Below, piece by piece: positions 56,064-64,000 of a stretch of DNA of 64,000 nt. How positions within the stretch are numbered: the stretch's first letter is position 1; each line of letters starts with the position of its first letter. Both the position numbers and the translations under genes were made by a program. The notes below the pieces were generated by a model, which saw only the letters and a program-made list of their open reading frames with translations, did no database searches and had not been told where the DNA came from. The stretch is taken from positions 31,695,521 to 31,759,520 of the forward strand of contig NC_058193.1 in assembly GCF_907165205.1 (NCBI RefSeq), in the 5' to 3' direction. The DNA comes from Coccinella septempunctata. Lineage: Eukaryota > Arthropoda > Insecta > Coleoptera > Coccinellidae.

Positions 56064-57914
56064 CTGGAAAAAACAAAAAATTTCAATTTCACATCCAGAA
56101 GTAAAGGCATAATATAGGTAGGGTGGTAACCAGGGACCCAGTACGCCCCTGTCGCCTTCCAGTACATTCCCGAGCCTCAGTGAATTCTAGAAGTGTTAGG
56201 AATTTGGATGAGAGTAGAATAGAAGAAACGCTCAGCAATTTAGAGGCTGAGTTATAGAGCCACGAATTATGTAGACTTTAATAAAAGTGTATATAAATTA
56301 CTGTACATGTATATTGTGAAAATAAATTGGTGAACAGAAAACGTTGCAGTTTGTACTGGCCACTAGAGAGCATGAAGAAATGTGTAGGCAGAAGGAAAAC
56401 ACGTTTTTAATTGAAAAGTACGCTAACATTACTTTTTATTGACGATAAAACATGATGGAATGATAATTCTCAATTCTCACAAACTGTTGTTAACTGTAGG
56501 TGACTGGTAATAGAGACAGAGGGGGGTCAAACAACAGTGAAAAATTATAGGCTATTTACGCACACAAATAACCTGTAAAATCTTTCAAAGGATGGTTCAT
56601 ATGAGAGTCAGAAGCGAATAAAGGGCTTTTCGAATATCAATACTGAGTAAATTTTAAACGTAAGACCTATCACAGTCCTAACGTGATTTCTCGATCTGCA
56701 ATGAATAAGAGAAATAGTCTTGAATCGGAAAAAGGTGAAAATCTGTCTTCACAGACATGGACGTAACATTCGACTGGGCATTCATAACTGAAAATGACCA
56801 TTGACGCATCTTTCAAGGGTTTCTTTATCGATTCTAATGTATTTTTTTTCTGGGCAACAAAACATGAAGATTGCATGATGGTCATAGATGATTCTGCGGA
56901 CATATTTATACTAAATTTATTTGATTTTCCAATTTGATGAGTTGCATTTGTTAAAAAAGTTCATCTACGGTACTGTCAATAAGAAATATAAACCGATATG
57001 GCTAACCAGTAGTTTTATTAATTTACTTTTGTATTCTGCTTGAAATTGGCGTGTTGAGTAGCTTCCTGTTCGCCGTATGATCTCGCAATCGAGAGCACCT
57101 GAATCCAAAGCCTCAGGTAGGCATAATTTAAAAAGGAACGCTCTCATCTGCGGCCAGACTCACAGTCCTCCTATACGAAGCCATTCAAGAAGCAATTCCT
57201 CTCCAACAATTGAACCGTTCTCACTACGGTATGATGTTGAGCAATTTGCATTCTTGATAGGAATGTAATAGACGAATGGAATCCTTTGTCGAAGGCCGAG
57301 ATCAATTATGAGAAATCTATATTGCGAGCAGAGTTGCACTATGTACCTACATATGTGTGTTCAGATGTGGCTATTAATTGTTTGCCATATGACAAAGGTA
57401 GGCTAGATTGACAAAAAGTTATCAAATAAACGAACTAGGAAATAACAGCCCTCTTTTTATTTACAAATTGTTGTAATGAATTCATTAATACTAAATGTCA
57501 CTTGTCAAAGGTACTCACTGAATAAGATTCAGGGATTCCCACCTCAATCACCTACCGAAGAATGAAACCGTGAATCATTACGACCGAAAGAGGCAAGAGG
57601 ATGATCGTAATCTATGTCTTCAGGTCTCTAGAGATACACCAGAGTTTTTCTTGCGTCAGGCTGGAAAATATCCAGCCGGTCGTCTTTCAAGGACATGCTT
57701 AGCAGACCCTAAAGTACGAAGACTCTTACTAACGACTATAAAGTGCATCGTAGAGCGTGAAATTAATTTCGTTAACCGAAATCTAAGCCTTTGTCCGAGT
57801 CCTCACATCCGAGAAAAGATACTTCCGTTGAAGGCCCAAGTTTGACGGCATCATCAGGGTTATCGAGGAAAAGAAGAAGACATATCATATACATATATTG
57901 AAACGTTCTCTATA
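56064..57914. other. Gene-free, probably baz intron
   Basis: No exon with the Par-3 N-terminus was found on the minus strand. Frames up to 91 codons (57,570-57,845, plus strand) have no known motif and end near a mariner copy. Confidence 0.45.
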
Positions 57915-58995
57915 CGAAGATATATTGAAAAATTCTTAGCCTACTATAGAACCAAACAAAATTTCAATGTCAAAACATTACTCAACATATTCTCCTCATA
58001 ATTGGATAAATTTATTACAGCGAACCTGCAATGTTTCTAGACCTTTAAAAAAAATTTTTCTTCTTGCTCTGCAAACCAGACCTCCACATCTTTTATTAAC
58101 TCCTCGTTCCACATCTCTTCTCTTCAATTTTTTCCCGTAATGGTCAGTAATATCGAATAGTAATCTCCAGTTATTGTTCTACCCTCATCCAAAAAAATCA
58201 ATCATGATTACTCTATGGCAATCCCAAAAAACTGAAGCAAGAACTTTTCCAGCAGATTTTTGGACACGAAACTTCCTAGGTTTTGGAGGAGCAGAGTGTC
58301 GCCATTCCAACGATTGTTGCTTTGTTTTTGGATAATGGAAATGTATCCAAGTTCATCCATAGTGACAATTCGGTTCAAGAAGTCTACATCGTTTTAAAAT
58401 CGAGCACAGATCGAACGCGATGCTTCTACCCTTGCACGCTTTTGGTCAACATTCAAACATTTGGGGATCCATTTGCGGCAATTTTTCTCCTGTCCAAATT
58501 GTCGTGAACTATATGATGAACGCGTTCGTATGAAATATTCAGTACTTCAGATATCCGTTTTAGCCCAATTCGACGGTCTGATAAGATCATGTCATGAACT
58601 GCATCGATATTCTCGAGGACTGACACAGAAACTGGCCTTCCCGATCGGTCATCATCTTCAATGGAAAATTTACCTCCTTTGAAGCTTGCAGTCCAATTTT
58701 TAACGGTCGCATACGAAGGACATTGATCACCAAGGGTATTGAGCATATCTTCGTAAATCTGCTTATCTCTCAACCCTTTTAAATACAGGTACTTGATGAT
58801 GAGTCCAATTTTTCGATTTTCACAATTTCGGTGGACCTCTTCTTTCTTTCAATTCATTGCGTAACTCTGGTGTACTTTTTTTGATCTCAAACTTTACACT
58901 GACACTTCTAATGGGTTATTGATCGTTGCTATGGTAACGCAATATTTTTTATGCATGGAACTTGTCTAGGCTAACTAGATATCAATACATCCTCG
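57915..58995 (-). mobile_element. Mariner copy d, both ends, internal deletion
   Basis: TA-flanked tips CGAAGATATATTGA and ATCAATACATCCTCG. The N-terminal part of the transposase is open at 58,773-58,453, with HTH and SGRPVSVSVLENIDAVHD. A deletion near 58,110 removes the second and third catalytic acids. Dead but possibly mobilisable by its ends. Confidence 0.88.
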
Positions 58996-59966
58996 TATGT
59001 TTGAATCGCTGAGACATTTTTTGAGGCATAACTGGGCAGAAATATGGAAGAAAGTAATGGATAGCCAAAGATAACTTCCTTCAAATCTGCTGTAAGACCA
59101 TTTTTCTCACAGTAACACCCATAAACCGAAGAGAATCACCTGAAAATCGTATTTCATCCCTCAATTTTTTGCGCTAGTGTAGATATGTATGACAAAACAG
59201 CTTAAGAATGCCTAACTTATCTACAATTCAATACCAACTTCTGATAAACTAACATAATCTCAAATTTCATCGAATTGCATCAGGTATGTACCTCGAAATA
59301 CCTCCAGCAACGAACCACAGATTTCGAATCTCTTACGTAACGACTCATCTCGGTCCCATACATGGAGGAAAAAAAAAGGAAAGCGCCCAGGGTCGACAAA
59401 CTCGAACCATGCCGATATTCGCGACAGTAAAAGTGAAATCCTTTTGAACTTGACCATCGATTTTTACGCATTTGTAAGACGTGACAGCCTTAGGGAATGC
59501 GAGAGTTGAATGTTGAATGATGAAACCCAGCCCGAAATGGATCTAGATCTCAGTGAAAGTAATGATTGAAGACGGCCGTGTGCGAAGATTTAACGAATCG
59601 GAAATTGTTCAAAGGCCAGTGTCGAAATTTTCAGCCAAGTCGGTTCGAATTGGTCGATTGACATACCACAGTCTCCCAGGAAGAAGGACTACTGCGTCTG
59701 CTTAGAAGACTCAGACTATCAGCAAATTCCTTACATGAAAGACAACGAAGTAGGAGATCCAACACATTGATAACACATTGATTACAAAAGAAGGTAAATT
59801 ATTGGGAATCTGAGGTAATGATGGCAATGAACTTGCTGGGAATTATTGCCACAGAATGTAAATGTACTAATGTGAAAGGGTCTAGCAGAAACTGAGGACT
59901 TTAGATTCTATGGGCAGGTGGATGAAACTACAGATCCTTTAGTGACGGAAAGCCTCACCATTATGA
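58996..59966. other. Gene-free stretch
   Basis: Nothing recognised; short frames only. Confidence 0.45.
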
Positions 59967-60482
59967 GGATGTTTTGATATCTAGCTAGCCTAGACCAGTT
60001 CCATGCATAAAAAAATATTGCGTTACCGTAGCAACGAACAATAACTCATAAGAAGTGTCAGTGTGATGTTTGAGGTCAAAAAAGTAAACCAGAGTTACGC
60101 AATAAATTAAAAGAAAGAAGATATCCACCGACATTGTGAAAATAGAAAAATTGGAGTATCGAGCCATCATCAAGTACGTGTATTTAAAAGGGTCAAGAGG
60201 TAAGCAGATTTACGAAGATATGCTTAATACCCTTGGTGATCAATGTCCTTCGTATGCGACCGTGAAAAATTGGACTGCAAGCTTCAAAAGAGGTAAATTT
60301 TCCATTGAAGATGATGACCGATCGGGAAGACCAGTTTCTGTGTCAGTCCCCGAAAATATCGATGCAGTTCATGACATGATTTTATCAGACCGTCGAATTG
60401 GGCTAAAACGGATATCTGAAGCACTGAATATTTCATACGAAAGCGTTCATCATATAGTTCACGTCAATTTGGACATGAGACC
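59967..60482 (+). mobile_element. Mariner copy e, 5' half
   Basis: Tip ATGAGGATGTTTTGATATC, then the transposase N-terminal half with the initiator changed from ATG to GTG at 60,136. Frame open through KQIYEDMLNTLGDQCPSYAT, SGRPVSVSVPENIDAVHD and YESVHHIVHVNLDMR. It stops abruptly at 60,482 in unrelated DNA. Confidence 0.88.
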
Positions 60483-61535
60483 TATACCACTGAAAGGCTC
60501 TGGGCCAGAAAGTTGTCCCTTTCTTGTGTGTGTTGGCCTCCTAGTTTGAGAAACTCGTGATGAGGGGCGCAATAGGTTTTAACCTGCAGACACCCCTTAT
60601 ATCTACAATCTACAGTGTTTCCAAGACACACAGTGTATCAAGGAAATTAACATTGAGTAGATGAAAGCCCAAAGCATCGTGGCAGCTTGATCATTTGGTT
60701 CTGGCTTCAAATACTACAGCGTCAATTCTAATCGTGGTTTTGAACCATCAATATTCATAGATGGATTTCGATTCTCAGAGTCAGGAGAGATTGTGAAATC
60801 TGTCTTCGTTTTCTATTTCTCGAAACATGATTAGGATTTAGCTGCATCGACTCCATGCACGTTTGATACGAGTTTCCATCCGCTACGAGTTTTACAGGCT
60901 CCTTTTTCCGTGTCGCAAAAAAATCGCGAAATTCATTTACCGCATCCGCTATAGCGTCGATTTTAATTATAAACTCGGTTGTTCGTAGAAGGCGTTCCTG
61001 AAATCGCCTAATAAAGTGGGCACCTCCTCATTACACTACCGTGTATATCCAATTATCTTCATAATTATACAGGGCGATAAAACGAGAACAAAAAGTCTAC
61101 AGTTGGCGTGACTAATCGAGAGGAACGTTAACTATCGATAGGTAAAACGGTATCGATTAGTTGGAGAGGGTGATCTAGTCGATGGCTTTCACCGTTCTGT
61201 CTTCAATCCACTTCTTCGAAGTACACACACAACCAAAGTTACATACTCCACGAATACATAGTAACACAATCTTTTCAAAGCCCCCAATCTTGTCACTCAC
61301 TATATTCTTGATCCGTATGGACAATCTCTTCAGTTTAATCGAGAATATCATAGTTAGCTTCTTAGACGACACTACTCTGACATCTTCTTTCACCAGTGAC
61401 CTCCTGGTGAGATCACCAGAAGATAAACGAATGGAGCTCTTCCATTTCAAACAATAACAAGCATCTCTATCTTATTTTACTGTGACGAAAAACCAATCAA
61501 TCCAATGATGAGTGAATCTGATCCCATCAGACATA
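60483..61535. other. Sequence between two mariner halves
   Basis: About 1.05 kb with no mariner sequence. A 91-codon minus frame (61,450-61,175) has no known motif. No terminal repeat was seen at its borders. Confidence 0.45.
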
Positions 61536-62370
61536 GGACGTGTTGATATCTAGTTAGCCTAGACCAGTTCCATGCATAAAAAAATATTGCGAGAAAGAAA
61601 AATTGCTGCAAAATGGATCCCCAAAAGTTTAAATGTTGACCAAAAGTGTGCAAGGGTAGAAGCATCGCGTTCGATCTGTGCTCGATTTGAAAACGATGTA
61701 GACTTCTTAAACCGAATTGTGACTATGGATGAGACTTGGGTACATTACTACGATCCAGAAACAAAGCAACAATCGATGGAATGGCGACACTCTGGTTCTC
61801 CAAGACCTAAGATGTTTCGTGTCAAAAAATCTGCTGGAAGAGTTCTTGCTTCAGTTTTTTGGAATTGCCTTGAAGTAATCATGATTGATTTTTTGGATAA
61901 GGGTAGAACAATAACCGGAGATTACTATTCGACATTACTGGCCACTCTACAGGAAAAAATTAAAGAGAAAAGACGCGGAAAGCTATCCAAAGTGTTTTGT
62001 TTTTGCAGGACAACGCCCCTGCACACAAATCTCATGTTGCCATGCAAAAAATTCGTGATTTAGGATTTGAATTACTAGAACACCCCCCTTATTCACCATA
62101 TTTGGCTCCATCCGACTATCATCTCTTTCCTCAACTGAAAAAAAGTTTAAAAGGTCGTAAATTTTCTTCCAACGAGGAGATAATAAAAGCTGTGGAGGTC
62201 TGGTTTGCAGAGCAAGAAGAAACATTTTCTTTGAAAAGTCTAGAGACGTTGCAGGTTCGCTGTAATAAATGTATCCAATTAAGAGAAGAATATGTTGAGT
62301 AATAAAATATTTCGACATTGAAATTTTGTTTGGTTCTACAGTAGGCTAAGAATTTTCCAATATATCCTCG
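61536..62370 (+). mobile_element. Mariner copy f, N-terminal half deleted
   Basis: TA-flanked. The 5' tip and leader (GACCAGTTCCATGCATAAAA) are followed at about 61,591 by the middle of the transposase. The 3' repeat ends AATATATCCTCG before TA at 62,371. Confidence 0.9.
61572..62302 (+). pseudogene. Mariner transposase catalytic half
   Basis: WIPKSL is the WVPHEL-like motif. First Asp in TMDETWVHYYDPETK. After one frameshift near 62,000, second Asp in FLQDNAPAHKS and third Asp in YSPYLAPSDYHLFP, 34 residues apart, so DD34D mariner. The C-terminus is intact to EEYVE. The DNA-binding half is missing. Confidence 0.88.
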
Positions 62371-63939
62371 TATATAGCTCATCCACAAATTAATTCCAAC
62401 GCATTATTATCTGTCGAGTCTAGAACGGCCTGATGTGGACCGGTCAAATGGTCCTCCTCAAGGTCGGATTTCCCCAAACTCATCTTTGATCGATCAAAGT
62501 GACGTCAGGGAATCCCGTCCATAGACCCATTCTACCTGGTCAAGATTCCGCCGTTTATGAGTCAGCGTTATTTGTTTATAAGAGAGGACCGAACTCATTT
62601 GTTGCGAAGAACAACAATTGGTTCTGATGAACTGTTAATGCCGAAGTCAACGTATCCGTTTCTCGTTTGGAAATCAATATGATACACGAAAGAAGAGTTG
62701 GTGGTTCTTCGAATTGCGACGGTGGTTATAACAATAGGCCTCGTGAGCTAATAATAACAAATGGTTCATGGAACTCCAGGTCTGTAAGATGGGTAAAATT
62801 ATAATTATGTGGAGATGCAAAAAGTCATATAATTCACAGAATGCACCCACATAAGTTTGTTCAATATTATGTACCTACTCTATTTTCTTCATTCACTGAT
62901 CTTTTGTGGAAGAAATGTTCAACAGTTCCTAAGCGTCATCAAAAACGAAGGATTTATACAGGATTTCTTCATTTTTGTGGGTGGGTTGTATCTTTTTTTC
63001 ATTGCTCAATATTTTAATCTACTCCCTAACTCTTATAAGTAGTAATAAAAAAACGTAAATAGAAGATAGTACCATACATACTTGTTCACTTATTTTCAAC
63101 GTGGAAACCATATGGCTCAAGCTAAGCATTACTTTCGAACACAAAATCTTGAAAAACAGACAAAATTCCGTAGCCTACCTATCAATTTTTTTCGATTCTC
63201 GTGAATCCTCGTGCGTTATACATGGGAAAAGAGAATACTCGAATGGGAAAGTAAAGGATAGTGTAAAAATATGAATACTTCATAAATAGCTGCTTACGTG
63301 AACCGAATTTTCATCAGTTTCCAAAATAGTCTCAAAAATGGCACTGTGTCTGTACGGTTTCACCATTTTATTCCAGAAATTTCATTTTAAACGCACGACA
63401 TTCACAGCAAAGAAGAATACCGCCAACTACCCGACGTTATACTTTAACATCACCTGCGTTCTGTTGCTACTGGACTGAGAATAAAGGAATTTCTACCTGA
63501 GCATATTGGATTTGAAAGTTAGAGAAAATGAGATGAAGATATACCATATTCATTTTATATTTTTATAATTATATTAATGTATTTCACGCGGGCGATTTCA
63601 GCTACTGCACAATCATATAGAGGCGATAGAGTTGATCAATTCATGTTGGTTATCGTGCATCAGTTGATTAATGACCATTGCATTTTTTTGAAAGGGTAAT
63701 TGTGCCGATTTATTTCAGGCTTGAAAGGCGTGATATTAGATTTTATTGAAAAGAATGAAATAAAATAATATGGAATAAATCTTCAAGTTTTTATTCGAAA
63801 ATACCGAAATAGATGAAAAAAATGGACAAGAGGCGTATGTATTATCTTCCTCATTATAATAAACCCTCCAACTATGTTTATTTAAGCAAACACACGAAAA
63901 AAATTTAATGATCTATATCGATATTCAATTTGCGTTATA
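62371..63939. other. Gene-free stretch
   Basis: No exon recognised. A TGACGTCA site (CRE-like palindrome) lies at about 62,500 in a more GC-rich patch (62,400-62,590). The rest is AT-rich. Confidence 0.45.
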
Positions 63940-64000
63940 CGAGGATATATTGAAAAATTATCAACCTACTATAGAACCAAACAAAATTTCAATGTCAAAA
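63940..64000 (-). mobile_element. Mariner copy g, cut by the window edge
   Basis: CGAGGATATATTGAAAAATT after TA at 63,938-63,939, then ACCAAACAAAATTTCAATG. It continues beyond the window. Confidence 0.85.

Noticed and set aside
61175..61450. 91-codon minus-strand frame considered as the missing baz first exon
   Set aside because: It lacks the conserved Par-3 N-terminal pattern and ends in a stop rather than a phase-0 donor.

Overview
The window reads as nuclear DNA of an insect, AT-rich and crowded with transposons. The order is not fixed by the sequence; a beetle is a guess. The genes have short coding exons and GT-AG introns, and their products look most like arthropod and metazoan Bazooka/Par-3, Vps24/CHMP3, Abitram and NRBP. 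There are no bacterial-type operons, CRISPR arrays or phage modules.

Region 1 (1-38,566) has no recognisable host coding exon and is built from nested, mostly dead mobile elements. A Tc1-like DD34E family gives a terminal fragment, a 3' half-copy and two near-full broken copies. A mariner DD34D family gives several copies truncated at one end or the other. A set of fold-back elements has long inverted arms, CAGGGTG-type tips and, where clear, TA flanks; the largest carries about four tandem repeats of roughly 480-490 bp. There is also a 1.4-kb degenerate minisatellite, a small palindromic element enclosing a tRNA-like sequence, two 0.92-kb TIR elements in inverted orientation, and a CpG-rich open frame of unknown identity.

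Region 2 (38,567-43,276) is a compact gene cluster. The first coding exon of an NRBP/Madm pseudokinase lies on the minus strand. It is head-to-head with intronless Abitram on the plus strand. Abitram is tail-to-tail with five-exon Vps24/CHMP3, an ESCRT-III subunit, on the minus strand.

Region 3 (43,277-56,063) is bazooka/par-3 on the minus strand. Nineteen coding exons splice in frame to 1,408 residues: the second half of the N-terminal oligomerisation domain, three PDZ domains, the aPKC-binding block and the conserved C-terminus. The initiator exon is not in the window. Introns hold a Tc1 copy nested in a hAT-like element, an 81-bp mini-mariner and a decayed non-LTR retrotransposon.

Region 4 (56,064-64,000) is probably upstream intron of bazooka. 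It holds mariner copies, including two half-elements broken at nearly the same codon, and no host exon that I can recognise.

Functionally, Bazooka is the cell-polarity scaffold of the Par complex, Vps24 acts in membrane scission and endosomal sorting, and NRBP and Abitram are regulatory or adaptor-type proteins. Nothing suggests they act as one pathway; the cluster looks like ordinary gene neighbourhood.
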